NCBI GenBank assembly: GCA_907163375.1
Contig: CAJQUW010006351.1
Coordinates: 62,001 to 126,000, forward strand
Source: Prostheceraeus crozeri
Taxonomy: Eukaryota; Platyhelminthes; Polycladida; Euryleptidae
Length of the DNA: 64,000 nucleotides
Reading direction: 5' to 3'
The first letter of the stretch is position 1, and every line of letters starts with the position of its first letter. A program made the translations under genes and the position numbers. Below, one piece after another: positions 1 to 10,291 of the stretch. Under the pieces are notes generated by a model. It did not search any database. It was not told where the DNA came from and saw only the letters and a program-made list of their open reading frames with translations.

Positions 1-655
1 CGACAGTTAGAATTTGGGACGTTTTGGTGTGTAGCGCCAAAACGAAGCATCGGATGGGAAAACGGAGGCCAGATTCGGATTCAGCGTGAAATTCTGCATC
101 GGTATGGTGAATTTGAACGCAATCGGAGAGAAAAAATTTTCGCTGACGTCCCCCCCTCGGGAGAGCTAGCTTCGATCTTGGCTTCCAGTGGACGGATTTT
201 GTCGTGCCATAGCTCGTTTGAAAGCTAAGAGTGAGACAAATTCAGTGAAACAAACGGATTGTTCATATCTGTCTTCGTTTAGATGTGAGACGCCATTGAA
301 GATTTTGGGAGATTGGCGAAAAACGACAGAGTTAGAATTTTGGACGTTTTGGGCTGTAGCGCCAAAACGAAGCATCGGATGGGAAAACGGATTTCAGATT
401 TGGAATCAGCGTCAAATTCTCTATCTGTATGGTGAGTTTCAAGTCAATCGGAGAGAAAAAATTTTTCATCACAAAATTTTTTCGAAAAAACGTTAGAATT
501 TTTGCGATGGCTGCCTACTGTAGAGCCAAAACGAAGCATCGGATGGGAAAACGGAGGCCAGATTTGGATTCAGCATCAAATTCTACATTGAAATGGTATA
601 TTTCCAGCTCAATCGGACCTCCAGAATCGATGATAGAAGCGTTTTAAGTTTTTGG
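1..655 (+). repeat. left terminal inverted repeat of P1 (inner part)
   Basis: The segment is built of repeated modules: a GGCCAGATTCGG type at about 55 and 548, and a TTTCAGATTTGG type at about 385. Each is followed by an AATCGGAGAGAAAAAATTTT tract. The same modules occur in inverse orientation at 22,265-23,125, which defines the terminal inverted repeats. ORFs in this segment recur only because the DNA is repeated, so I do not call genes here. The outer, GC-rich end lies left of the window. Confidence 0.8.
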
Positions 656-692
656 ATGATGGATATTACGTCATCAGCTGATCGTCACAAAC

Positions 693-749
693 TATATAAG
701 CTGGGAACCGACAATGAGTTGTCATTAAGACGAGAGCGATTGTCAGAGG
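693..749 (+). promoter_or_regulatory. TATA promoter and first exon of zinc-finger gene A (P1)
   Basis: TATATAAG at 693-700 is followed about 30 bp later by a plausible start region and a GTAGGT splice donor at 749. The architecture matches the P2 counterpart (TATA at 41,515, donor at 41,566). Confidence 0.55.
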
Positions 750-1451
750 TAGGTCGTCTCTCTGAGCTCCGATGATAGCATCGGACATTCCAAATTCCGG
801 GTTTCTGTAAGAAACCGACTTAGAAAATTTCATTGCTGATATCAGCTAAGGCGTCAGACTTAGAGGTTAGCCAGGAGATGGCCTTCGTCTCCAGGCCATA
901 AAAGACTCGAAAACTTTAAAGGCTTGTAACTTTGCTTCTACAAGTCCGTTTGACTTGATTCAAAAAAGGTTCGGTTGCTATTGATCTGCTCTAAGTGATA
1001 GACTACTTATAAAATGTCGTAAGTAGTGCTAAAAAGTTGACAATTTTAATTCACTAGTTTTGGAGGTTTTCTGGGGTTTTCGACCCTGCTGAATTCAACT
1101 AAGACATTTACAAAGTTGCCAGAGGCGAGCTTCAGCTCGTGACTTGTTTCCTGATGTAAATAACTCCACCGATTTTCATGTCAAAATCGGGGTCCGAATA
1201 CCAACACAGTGATATGACGCACGCTCTGTCCGTCGGAGGTTGGATTTGTGGGCCGAGGCCTTGGAGTTGGGATAAGATCCCCTCTGAGTAATGCCTGTAA
1301 CGGATTCATCAGCTTAACTTGTCTATCCTCAAGTAATGATAGCATTACAGTATGACTTTGAAAACATAATCTTCACATTTACTGACATTTTATTTCTATA
1401 CGTTGCGCTCTGCTCAGGTTTGATATCAAACTTTCTCATTTTTCTTTGCAG
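749..1451 (+). other. probable 5' intron of gene A (P1)
   Basis: A GT donor at 749 and a CTTTGCAG acceptor ending at 1451 bound about 700 bp without a convincing ORF. The equivalent P2 interval (41,566-42,128) has the same kind of content, with similar runs around GCTGA(A/G)TTCAA, so the intron rather than coding sequence is shared. Nothing else is recognised. Confidence 0.45.
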
Positions 1452-1457
1452 TGAAAA

Positions 1458-2069
1458 ATGACCAAAGATGTGAATAAACGCCTGCAATTTTTCAAATGCA
1501 GTTGTGGGGATGTTTTTAGGGGTGAGAATTTTCACCTTCACCATAAAAAGAATGCTGCGCATAGTGTTGCGGTTAAGGTGTGGTTTTGTGTGTGGTGAAA
1601 TGTGAGGTGTGATGAAAGGAATGATGCGTTCAGTGAGATGCACTCGAAGTGTGTATTTACAAAAATTTCGAAGGTTTTGATGAAGAAGATGATGTGTGGT
1701 GAGCAGGGAATGCTGTATGAGGAGGGAATGTGTGCTCGTTTGCCACCAGTAGAGGTAGTAAATGTTGAAAAGCGTGTTGTGAGTGATGTAGATTTGGATG
1801 CGAGTACCTCCAAAAAGAGTAGAGTGATGTCGGTGAGTTGGATTTCATCGGATGATGAATGTATGAGTGTTGATTCGAGTGTTGCTCCTGCTGAGCGTGA
1901 GCTTGAGAAAGCTGTGAGGGCGATTGTGCCAGCACCCGAGGTGTTGGCACAATCAACGCCTAGACCTTTACCGAAGTGTGTTGAGAAAGTTGAGAGGTCG
2001 ATTGGCCATACATGCGAGAATGAACCATCAGTTCTTTTAAGAACTGTCTCTATCACGGAGACTAGATGA
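1458..2069 (+). pseudogene. gene A copy in P1: zinc-finger protein, interrupted
   Basis: Translation from 1458 opens with a C-x-C-G...H...H finger (CSCGDVF, then HLHHKK), followed by a second Cys/His cluster ending HSKC. This matches the start of the P2 protein at 42,149 (MCVCGR..., HADC). An acidic, Ser-rich middle (ISSDDE) follows. The P1 copy is shorter, lacks most of the coiled coil seen in P2 and has about one break. The function is unknown; a nucleic-acid-binding role is inferred only from the fingers. A hairpin (CAGTTCT-TTTA-AGAACTG, 2029-2046) near its end corresponds to the histone-like stem-loops of the ribozyme modules. Confidence 0.5.
2029..2046 (+). promoter_or_regulatory. histone-type stem-loop without ribozyme (P1 gene A tail)
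   Basis: The 7-bp stem CAGTTCT/AGAACTG closes a TTTA loop and is preceded by GAACCATC, exactly as in the stem-loops before ribozymes c and e. Stem bases differ from those copies but pairing is kept, which is compensatory change. A second small hairpin (GTCTC/GAGAC, about 2046-2062) and a purine-rich stretch follow instead of a ribozyme. Confidence 0.55.
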
Positions 2070-2089
2070 TGAATGGAATGAATTGGAAG

Positions 2090-3120
2090 GGCATTCATGC
2101 ACAACACGCAACCACGAGCTCATTTCTCTCTTCGCTAGTGAACAAGCTCTTGTGAGTGTAGTCAGAAACTTTAGCATGTTGTACAAAAGTTTTACTGCAA
2201 CACAGGTTGATGTATAGTTTGAAAGTTTGATCATAGCGTTTTATGAAACACAAATGTCATAAAATGTAAGCGTTTATGTAGTCAAATAGTTTTACCGTGA
2301 CACACGTTTGAGAAAGTAAAGTTTGATCATCGAAGTTTTATTCGTGAGTGTCGTCAGAAACTGTATCATGGTTTGCAAAAGCAACGCTCAGTGTAGTCAA
2401 ATAGTTTTATCGCGACGCACGTTTGTGAAAGTAAAGTTTGATCATTGAAGTTTTGTTCGTGAGTGTCGTCAGAAAGTGTATCATGTTGTACAAAAGTTTT
2501 ACTGCAACACAGGTTGATGTATAGTTAGAAAGTTTGATCATGGTGTTTTATGAAACACAAATGTCATAAAATGTAGGCGCTAGTGTAGTCAAATAGTTTT
2601 TACCACAACACACGTTTGTGAAAGTAAAGTTTGATCATCGAAGTTTGATTCGTGAGTGTCATCAGACAGTGTATCATGGTTTGCAAAAGCAACGTTTAGT
2701 GTAGTCAAATAGTTTTACCGCGATACACGTTTGAGAAAGTCAAGTTTGATCATGGAAGTTTTATTCGTAAGTGTCGTCAGAAACTGTATCATGGTTTGCA
2801 AAAGCAAAGTTTATTGTTGTCAAATAGTTTTACCGCGACGCATGTTTGTGAAAGTAAAGTTTGATCATTGAAGTTTTATTTGTGAGTGTCGTCAGAAAGT
2901 GTATCATGTTGTACAAAAGTTTTACTGGAACACAGGTTGATGTACAGTTAGAAAGTTTGATCATGACGTTTTATGAAACATAAATGTCATAAAATGTAAG
3001 CGTTGGTGTAACCAAATAGTTTTTACCACAACACACGTTTGTGAATGTAAAGTCTGATCATTTAAGTTTTATGACTGACCGAACTCATCACAGCACTAGA
3101 AAGTTTAGCACAACACAGGT
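2090..3120. repeat. tandem repeat block with two unit sizes
   Basis: The core GTCAAATAG starts at 2281, 2395, 2588, 2704 and 2819, with a variant (CCAAATAG) near 3010. Spacings of about 114, 193, 116, 115 and 191 bp show two unit sizes, near 115 and 192 bp. Units share AGTTTGATCAT and GTGTATCATG motifs; the long units add a segment with TATGAAACACAAATGTCATAA. No ORF is sustained. It lies inside the left arm of P1 and was not seen in P2. Confidence 0.85.
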
Positions 3121-3135
3121 GACATGAAAAATACT

Positions 3136-3574
3136 TTATTTGGTCTTTGATTTAACATCATTGAAACCCACTTTACTAATAGCAATGACAATAAGGTTTA
3201 TTTTATTCAGAAGCAAATGATCACCGTAACCATGAAAGTTGTCGATCCGAGAAATAATCTTCCGCAAATGTCGTGTATAAAACTCAGAAGCATCAGTAAC
3301 ATATTCTTGTCCGTAGGAGCAAAATTGAAAGTCAACACTTTCCGCTACTTCACTTTGTGGAAAATGAATGTAATTGACATGTGCAATTAAGTGAGCCTTG
3401 ATGATACTGTCTTTGAAATAAGATATCAACTCCGTAGTAGTCTAAGCATGCTTCCAATTCTGTCTCCTCCCTTTGAAACTCAAGGATGTAATCTTGTATT
3501 AAGCCTCCGAAGCACTCTTGATGAAAACGAATCGTGCAATCATCATATTTCAATGTATTGACTTCAGGTGCCAT
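3136..3574 (-). pseudogene. diverged stand-alone copy of the pPolB N-terminal domain
   Basis: Two overlapping reading frames on the minus strand resemble the small protein at 20,121-20,531. Shared features are FHQE/FHRQ, IQDYI/VQDYV, KDSIIKAHL/SDSIIMARL, an acidic ...F..CSY/..F..ASY block and FxxRHLRKI/FKRHIDEI. That protein in turn resembles the N-terminal domain of the element's DNA polymerase. The copy is interrupted (about one break). Function unknown. Confidence 0.55.
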
Positions 3575-3713
3575 GGTTGAGTCTATTGCTAAACATCATT
3601 TTTGCCTAAGACGATTTCAATAACGCGTTACAAATGTGTGTGCGCACATCGGGAACTCTATCTCGTCTGTGATTGGACGAGATGTCTCATCCATTCACCG
3701 CTTAGGAAAATCA

Positions 3714-3762
3714 TATAAAAGGCAGTGCATCAGCTCTGCTCTTCACATTTATCTTTCACAAG
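3714..3762 (+). promoter_or_regulatory. TATA promoter and short first exon
   Basis: TATAAAA at 3714-3720 is followed by a start region rich in CTCTTCA and a strong donor (CAAG, then GTGAGT) at 3763. A possible acceptor (CCCTTTTCAG) ends at 4176, just before ribozyme a. If spliced so, the transcript would hold almost no coding sequence before the ribozyme; its gene may be lost. Confidence 0.5.
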
Positions 3763-4176
3763 GTGAGTGTCGGTGAGCTCCTGCTATCAGGTTGTTTTGA
3801 CTTGCTATCAAGTTGAATAGTCTCTTGCTATCAAGAGATTCACTTCTGCTCATAAAGCACATCATCGCTGTAATACCTCCTTTGCTCGAGCGTTCCTTCG
3901 GGACGGCGGGTACTGCCGTAGAGGGATTGTGTTGCACGGGTTGTTCGTCGTTTGTTAGACCGAAACCTCTGAGCCGTTGCTCATGTTGGGCGTTCGACTT
4001 CATACTGAACGTGACGCATTCTCTCGCCAGGTCAGAGTACTTCAGCCATTCGACAAAGGTTAGTCTTTATGATATGGAGTAGAGTGAAATGTAATTCATT
4101 AGATGTCCCTTCAATGATTGCTCCCATGATAAACGTTGATGAGACAAATGAAATGATTCTCATCTTCCCTTTTCAG
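3763..4176 (+). other. degenerate small-gene segment, paralogous to 4,801-5,040
   Basis: An ORF reads through 3813-4082 and shares spaced blocks with the segment after ribozyme b: GTAATAC(C/T)(T/C)CC, CGTTCC, KPL and FSxxSKVxL in translation. I cannot tell whether this is a decayed coding exon or an intron with conserved structure. No family was recognised. Confidence 0.3.
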
Positions 4177-4219
4177 TGATTGAAATCTACTAACACACTA
4201 CCGTATAATCGTCCACTAT

Positions 4220-4288
4220 GGGGCAAGACATGATAGAGCCTCCACGCGGTTTGCCCTGGGCAGTCTTTAGACTGGCGAATACTATCAT
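4220..4288 (+). ncRNA. HDV-like self-cleaving ribozyme, copy a
   Basis: P1 is GGGGCAA with TTGCCCT (terminal G-U wobble). P2 is ATGATAG (4230-4236) with CTATCAT (4282-4288). P3 is GCC/GGT closing a TCCACGC loop. P1.1 can form between the loop CC and the GG after P1. P4 is CAGTC-TTTA-GACTG, and J4/2 reads GCGAATA. This is the nested double pseudoknot of the hepatitis delta family, with predicted self-cleavage just 5' of 4220. The hairpin AAGTTGA/TCAACTT follows. Unlike the other four copies it lacks a clear stem-loop upstream. It lies 52 bp upstream of the TATA box of gene B. Confidence 0.88.
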
Positions 4289-4339
4289 TAAGTTGAATCT
4301 GCTATCAGTCAACTTGAACGTTGCGTCGCGTTAGAGGGG

Positions 4340-4347
4340 TATATAAA
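4340..4347 (+). promoter_or_regulatory. TATA box of gene B (P1)
   Basis: TATATAAA lies 32 bp upstream of the ORF start. The CATTTCATTTCATTTC run between them holds the likely transcription start. The P2 counterpart is identical (43,561-43,568). Confidence 0.7.
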
Positions 4348-4378
4348 CCACTACCTCTCATTTCATTTCATTTCAATC

Positions 4379-4645
4379 ATGCAGACGCCGAACAGTCAAG
4401 TCAGCTCTCCTCGCGGACCGCAGTTAAGGCCGCGAAATTTATTTGATGAATTTGCTAGAATATAGGAGCAAGACAGAGTCCACAACAATCTTGCTCAGAT
4501 TGGTAATGCGATGACAGCAAGTGTTGTCAATCCAACGGAATGGCGCTACATTCCACTTTTCAGTCACATACCAATTAGCGTGGAAGTCGACACTGCTACC
4601 AAGGAGAGAGTCAAAGACTCTCTCAGCAGAATCGGTAGGCTGTAA
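4379..4645 (+). pseudogene. gene B copy in P1, small protein of unknown function, interrupted
   Basis: The reading frame starts MQTPNSQVSSPRGP and continues through a region matching NPTEWRYIPLF of the P2 copy. It is about 88 codons with about one break. It is basic and Ser/Pro-rich at the N-terminus, with no known domain. It lies between ribozymes a and b and has its own TATA box, so it forms one cassette of the ribozyme-punctuated array. No AATAAA is visible before the stem-loop and ribozyme. Confidence 0.55.
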
Positions 4646-4672
4646 GATGACGACCCCCGAGAACGAACCACC

Positions 4673-4693
4673 GGCCCTGATAAGGGCCACCAT
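4673..4693 (+). terminator. histone-like 3' stem-loop before ribozyme b
   Basis: The stem GGCCCT/AGGGCC with a GATA loop is followed by the 5-nt tail ACCAT, ending exactly at the predicted ribozyme cleavage site (4693/4694). The layout, a 6-bp stem, 4-nt loop and ACCxx tail, is that of replication-dependent histone mRNAs. The loop departs from the usual UUUC. Confidence 0.6.
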
Positions 4694-4762
4694 GGGGCAA
4701 GACATGATAGAACCTCCACGCGGTTTGCCCTGGGCAGTCTTCGGACTGGCGAATACTATCAT
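4694..4762 (+). ncRNA. HDV-like self-cleaving ribozyme, copy b
   Basis: It has the same fold as copy a: P1 GGGGCAA/TTGCCCT, P2 ATGATAG/CTATCAT, P3 ACC/GGT with loop TCCACGC, P4 CAGTC-TTCG-GACTG and J4/2 GCGAATA. The P4 loop is the stable UUCG tetraloop; in copy a it is TTTA, so the loop varies while the stem is kept. It lies 48 bp after the stop of gene B. Confidence 0.9.
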
Positions 4763-5390
4763 TAAGTTGAATCTGCTATCAGTCAACTTGAACGTTGCAA
4801 ATGAAGTTCGGTGTAATACTTCCTTTCGACGGGCGTTCCTGTAAAGGGCGGCGGTGAAACCCGTAGCTATGTATACCGCAAGGGACATTCGGCAATGGTC
4901 AATCTTGTTAAACCTCTCTGCGTCATGTTTGCAAGTGATTGCCTCTGTCTCAACGTAGTATGCATTCGCGTCAGGGCGACATTTAGCCAGCTGTCGAAGG
5001 TTGCCTTATAAACTATCCATTGCATACGTTATGAGAACTATGAGTTCTACCTGTCTCTATCAATGAGACGAATTGATGAATGGAATGAAATGGGAGGACA
5101 CTCACGCGCCACACGCAACATAACACACTTCTCTCTTCCGTAGTCTAACAAGCTCTTTACACATGGATCGCAGTCGATTGCTATCCCTGTATCAGAAGTG
5201 TAAGCTATCTTAATTTTATTTGACACTATTTCATCTACTATCATCATCGCCCATATGAAATGTTTTAAGATTTACAAGTTAGACTAAGCGTGCTACTATT
5301 TCCAAATGAAAATGTATGCATGCTTAAATCATCCACTGAAGCCCCGTTCAAGTAAGTCAGTATGAAAGCAAAGATAATACGAAATAAAAA
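4763..5390 (+). other. post-ribozyme segment with gene remnants (P1)
   Basis: After the AAGTTGA/TCAACTT hairpin comes ATGAAGTTCGGTG and decayed reading frames (for instance VNLVKPL and FSQLSKVAL) paralogous to 3,763-4,080. About 5,030-5,110 resembles the end of gene A: in translation RRIDEWNEM, against RMRDEWN in P2 gene A, preceded by hairpins AGAACT/AGTTCT and GTCTC/GAGAC. The rest, to 5,390, is AT-rich with no gene seen. P2 holds the same segment at 44,515-45,345. Confidence 0.45.
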
Positions 5391-5394
5391 TTTA

Positions 5395-5841
5395 TTATGG
5401 CATGTATTTCAAAAGGTCTTCATCGTCAATATCGTCCCAGAGTCTGGCTTCACATAGATAACAAAAACAGTTCACTTGCTTTAATCGTTCTTCCACTGCG
5501 AGCCTCACTTTGTCAATATACTCCCACTCCGCCATAGTTCGTGGCTGGGAGTTAAGGGTGTACCACTCCCATAATTGGTGGAGGAATTTGGTGCTGGTGA
5601 TCTCCATCACATCGTCAGTATCGTACTGGAGATACTTCCACCTCACGCCTGTTAAGTCGGGACACTCCTTCTCACATACACTCTCTTCGTTGTCCGCTGG
5701 TAATGACAACTTTCTGATATTGTCCAGTCGGTACACCTTCTCTACCTTCCCCTTCGTTGGAGCGTTTGGTGCAATGAGCGCCTTTGGTGTTGAGCATGGA
5801 GAAGAGAATTTTGTGTTTGGTGTTGTCGGAGGGCTTGTCAT
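5395..5841 (-). CDS. unknown 148-aa protein (P1)
   Basis: The frame is conserved between P1 and P2 (45,348-45,794) with only a few substitutions, mostly near the N-terminus, so it is likely real. It has a Pro/Thr-rich start, an aromatic middle (WKYLQYD, HQLWEWY) and a C-terminal CFCYLCEARLW with C-x2-C, then an acidic tail. Family not recognised. A minus-strand AATAAA signal sits over the stop (TTTATT at about 5,391-5,396). It is divergently arranged with the polymerase gene, with a promoter region of about 270 bp between them. Confidence 0.6.
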   Translation of the reverse strand: MTSPPTTPNTKFSSPCSTPKALIAPNAPTKGKVEKVYRLDNIRKLSLPADNEESVCEKECPDLTGVRWKYLQYDTDDVMEITSTKFLHQLWEWYTLNSQPRTMAEWEYIDKVRLAVEERLKQVNCFCYLCEARLWDDIDDEDLLKYMP

Positions 5842-5898
5842 GTTGACTGTGAATAATAACTTTGAAATGTTTTCTAATTCTTAAGTATCAACAAGCAA

Positions 5899-5990
5899 CC
5901 AATCAGAATGAACAGCCAATGACTGATGAATATGAAAGTATATATGTAAAGTGACATCCGTATCATTTCACTCTGTCTTTGTGATATATA
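5899..5990 (+). promoter_or_regulatory. CCAAT/TATA promoter of the polymerase gene (P1)
   Basis: CCAAT at 5899-5903 and 5916-5920 and TATATAT at about 5940-5946 are followed by a TATCATTTCACT start-like region. A second TATATAA lies near 5,985. The right-end gene has the same arrangement (two CCAAT boxes plus TATA at 22,225-22,272). Confidence 0.65.
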
Positions 5991-6115
5991 AGTGAAGTGT
6001 TCTCTGGCGAATTCTATATTTGAGGCGTACAAGTGAACTGCTCTCTCGTGAATTCCAAATTTGAGTGAAGTCTCTATCTTGTTGAAGTATCAAGCTTAAA
6101 CATAATTTCGTTGAA

Positions 6116-9100
6116 ATGGTAAGTTGAAAATTTCCTCTCTCATCTCCCTCAAACGTGTGGCTAATAGCATCTTCCTCAATTTCAGGCATCAACTTCATCA
6201 CCAACGCCCTCCCTTCTCGAGGAAAGTTTAGAGTTGTTGAGTCAAGGTAGGTTGTAACAATACACTGAGACTTGAACAGAGATGATAGAATGATTTCTCT
6301 TTCAGGTGATACCAGTCCCATCTCGAGCGAGTCCATGTCAACATTGTCGCGGGAATGCAACGATCGGGAATGTGCTGACTGCGGGCACATCTTCACGAGG
6401 AAGCGTGATCTCGTCCGACACATCAAGCGAGGTGTTTGTAGACCTAAGTCAGCATCAATCTCCGAAGGTGGGGATGATTCTGTTAACGATGTCTCCTTTT
6501 CTTGCGATTTATGCATTCAGTCTTTTGAGTCACATTTTGAACTATCTTCACATAGACTTCGACATACACACAGTGACGATAGTTATACTAACAGCACCTC
6601 CTCTATCCGACTCTCTGAAGTGTCGATAAATAATTTAGTGAGGAACTACCAGATGGAATCCTCAGAAACCATTACTGACTTTGAAGAATGGTTTCATCAA
6701 AATTCATCTTTGATTGGTGCGCTCTTCAACAATTTAGTCAATTTTAGGATGAAGGCGCTCATCTATCTCAAAATAAAATATGTAAAAATCGACCACCATA
6801 CTGGTCAAATAGTAGAGAGGTTGGCGTTTCACATACCCTCCTCTCCTGCAACCGAAGTTGTAGACTATGAGTCTTGGATAAATTTTCATATCCAAGGATT
6901 AAAATTAAACATAGATAAATTTAACGAGCGCGATAGCGGTGTCGTTTTTGATGGTATTGAGTCCGCCTTATTTGAAATCACTTTATTAGAAAACTACTCT
7001 GGACGAGGCTCCTTTAAACTTCCGAAAAATTTAAGAAATAAAGCAGCAGTCATTTCTGTAGATTGCGAATCGCAATGTTTTAAGTATGCCGTCCTCTCCA
7101 TTCTCCACTATAAGGATGTACAGAATAGCCGATACCGTAAGAGTAAGTATCAACAGTGGGAGAATGAATTAAAGTTTGATGACTGCAATAGTGAAGATAT
7201 GAAAATTAAAGATATAGAAAAATTTGAAAAATTGAACAACATCAAAATAGTTCTCCATGTTTGGGAAAAGGGATTGAAGGGTGTCCGCTACAACTCGCGT
7301 TCGAGTTGTTATGACCAGGTTGTCAACCTTTTATTAGTAAGACAGGATGATAGTGAGGAATGGCACTACTGCGGTATTCCCAAAATTTCTCGCTTATACC
7401 ACCACTTAAGAAATTCTACCTCATCAGAGATTTATTACTGTGACAGATACATTCGCAACTTTAGGAGTAAAAACAAATTTGAAACTCATTACGAATGGTG
7501 TAAGCGAGGTAAACTACAAATGGAGCGCATGCCCAAAGATAAGGAGTTTTCATATAGAGATAATGGCGATGAACTAAGTCCTCTTCGTGTCATCTATGCT
7601 GACATCGAATGCTATATCGATGATATCATCCACAAGCCAGCAGCCATATCCTGCTATGAAGTATGGCATGACCATTTCCAAAATAGAAAAAATAAAATGC
7701 ACGTCTGGCAAGGTGAGGCTTGTATTTACCAATTCCTACGATTCCTCGAACAGGCTGTAAAATTTCAACAAAAGTATGATGGTGAACTCTATCGCAGATC
7801 ATTGCATATGACAGCAGATGATCAAGCAAAATTTGATAGTTGCAACGTTTGCCACAAATGTAGTAAAACATTTGATGATGATAAGATTAAGAAAGTGCGC
7901 GACCATGATCACATCACTGGTAAATTTAGAAACGCACTATGTTCAAAATGCAATTTTTCACTTAGGATGAAACGGCGTACATTACCCGTCATTTTCCATA
8001 ATTACATTTACATTACACACTACGACAGCCATATGATAATAAAAGGAGGTTTAGGTCGAATGAAAGAGTGGAAGCTTGATATAATAGCACAAACGAGAGA
8101 GAAGTTTATGGCCATGACAGCAAAAGTGCCTGTCGATAAAACTAAAGAAAATAAGACGGTCTATTTTGATATAAAATTTTTAGATTACTACCAATTTATG
8201 ACTGCATCAATGGCCTCTCTCGTACAAAATCTAAAGTCTCTTCCACTAACACAAAATATTAAGAAACAATATCCAAATCTAACCGATGAAGTCATCACAC
8301 GGAAAGGAGTCTTTCCATATGCATATTTTGATGCGATTAGTAAACTCGGCGAGACTTCTCTTCCGCCCATAGATAAATTTAAAAATGATTTGAGCAGCGC
8401 AGAATGTAAGACCGAAGATTATGATCATGTACAAGATGCATGGATAAAATTTGACTGCCATACATTTGGCGAATATATGATTGCCTACCTTAAGTTAGAT
8501 GTATTTTTGCTGGCTGATGTATTTCAGGAGTTTCGACGAGTGGCATTAGAAGAAGATAAGTTAGATCCCGTCCACTTTGTGAGTCTGCCAGCCATGTCAT
8601 TTAAGTCTGCTTTTAAAATGACTGGTGAGACCATTCATCTCTTACAAGATCCAGAGATGTATAATTTATTTGAGCGAGGAATTCGTGGTGGTCTCACATT
8701 TGTAAATAAACATAGGTTAAAATCAAAATTAGTAGGCGATGATCAGACTCATCTTAAGTACTATGACCAAAATAATTTATATGGTAGTTCACTATCCAAA
8801 CCACTCCCTCACTCTGAGTTTAGCTGGTTAGATGATAGTGAAATTCAGCATCTCTCCAACCCTTCTGACATACTAGCAATTCCAGATGAAGGTGATTGGG
8901 GATATTATTTTGAGGTAGATCTAATCTATCCAAATAATATTAAACATAAAACCGTAGATTTTCCACTCGCACCCGAATCAGGTGAAGTGACCAAAGATAT
9001 GTTTTCCGACTTTATGAAACAATTTCATAAAGATTTAGAATCATGCGGTCAACCCGACTATAAGCCTTGCCGCAAACTTTTACTCACCCAATATGATAAG

Positions 9101-10113
9101 GAAAACTATCTAGTCCACTTTAGCATCTTAAAATTTTATTTAGAAATGGGCATGATTTTAAAAAGAGTTCACCGCATTATTAAATTTAGACAGAAAGCCT
9201 TCCTCAAACCATATATTGATAGCAACAGCCAGAAACGTGCACTAGCCCAAAATAATTTTGAAAAAGATTTTTTAAGTATAACAATAATAGTCTATTTGGT
9301 AAGACGATGGAGGATGTTAGAAAACGTGTAAACTATAAACTAGTCAATGATGTCACAAAATTTAAGAAATTGGTCTCATCACCTCTATTCATCGATAGAG
9401 ACATTATCGATGAGGACCTTGTAGGTGTTAAAATGATAAAATCTGAAGTTGAGTTGTGCAAGCCTATCTATATTGGCCAAGCTGTACTAGATTACTCTAA
9501 GCTTGAAATGTACCAACTCTTTTATAAAATACTAAAACCATGTCCTCTCGTAAAAGGGGTTCGTTTGTTGGGTGGTGATACAGATAGTTTCTTCTTAGCC
9601 ATTACCACTCAAAAAGATTTAAATTTCAATGAAGTAGGAAAATCTTTAGAAAGATATTTTGATACATCAAATTATCCTACTGATCACTCACTCTACTCCA
9701 TCAAAAATAAGGCAAAACTTGGTTGCTTTAAGGATGAGACAGCAGGGAAGGAAATAGATGAAATGATTCTCCTCCGTCCAAAAATGTACAGTATGAAATT
9801 AAGGGATAGCGACGATAGTATTAAGCGTGCTAAAGGCATATCAAGATCATTCGTCTCTAACATGAAACATAAAAATTTCAGGAAAGCCTATAGAAATAAA
9901 AATATAACGTTTGTCAATATGACAATCTTAAAATCTAAGTCGCATGAGATCAAAACTCATACTTTTAGGAAACGGGCGCTTTCAGCATGGGAGGATAAGA
10001 GGTGTTGGATAGGACATAACACATCTCTTCCACATGGACATCCTGACACAAACATACCACCACCCAAAAGAATTAAACTCACACTACCACATTCAGGAGA
10101 CGTCTTAGCATAA
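6116..10113 (+). pseudogene. pPolB: protein-primed DNA polymerase B of P1, spliced
   Basis: This replicates the Polinton from its termini. The start codon forms an ATG-only first coding exon: ATG at 6116, GTAAGT at 6119, acceptor at 6185. A second intron is 6247-6305. The long reading frame carries, in order: two C2H2 fingers (CADCGHIF, CDLCIQSF), an N-terminal domain with SQCFKYAVL, exonuclease motif I (YADIECY), an endonuclease VII/HNH-like insert (DHDHITGKFRNALCSKCN), exonuclease III (YLKLDVFLLAD), polymerase motif A (YYDQNNLYG) and motif C (GGDTDSFF). The length of about 1,250 residues is normal for Polintons. About one or two breaks. Protein-level conservation with P2 despite many silent differences points to long purifying selection. 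Confidence 0.92.
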
Positions 10114-10262
10114 TCATCCTTAACTTAGTATTTTTATGTTGACTTCTGTAGATAAACATTGCTGCTTTATGTATCGCATGAGATCGTTTCTTCCTTGTGA
10201 ATATATGCCTACAGTCAGCTCATTCCCCTATATCTGTGAAAAGACTTTTTCATATACATATT

Positions 10263-10276
10263 TTTATTTCAATAAA
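10263..10276. terminator. convergent poly(A) signals, P1
   Basis: AATAAA on the plus strand (10,271-10,276) and TTTATT (AATAAA on the minus strand, 10,263-10,268) lie within 14 bp. They serve the polymerase gene and the facing minus-strand gene. Confidence 0.7.
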
Positions 10277-10291
10277 CATATCACAATGACT

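Noticed and set aside
188-496. Open frames in the terminal repeats (also at 22,266-23,198)
   Set aside because: They recur only because the DNA is repeated in tandem and inverted; frames shift between modules and there is no codon-like conservation.
4439-4888. Long minus-strand frame across the ribozyme region
   Set aside because: Antisense shadow of gene B and ribozyme b; its peptide just mirrors the ribozyme repeat.
5918-5936. CTGATGA...GAAA string resembling a hammerhead ribozyme core
   Set aside because: No helices of adequate length around it, and the P2 copy lacks the core.
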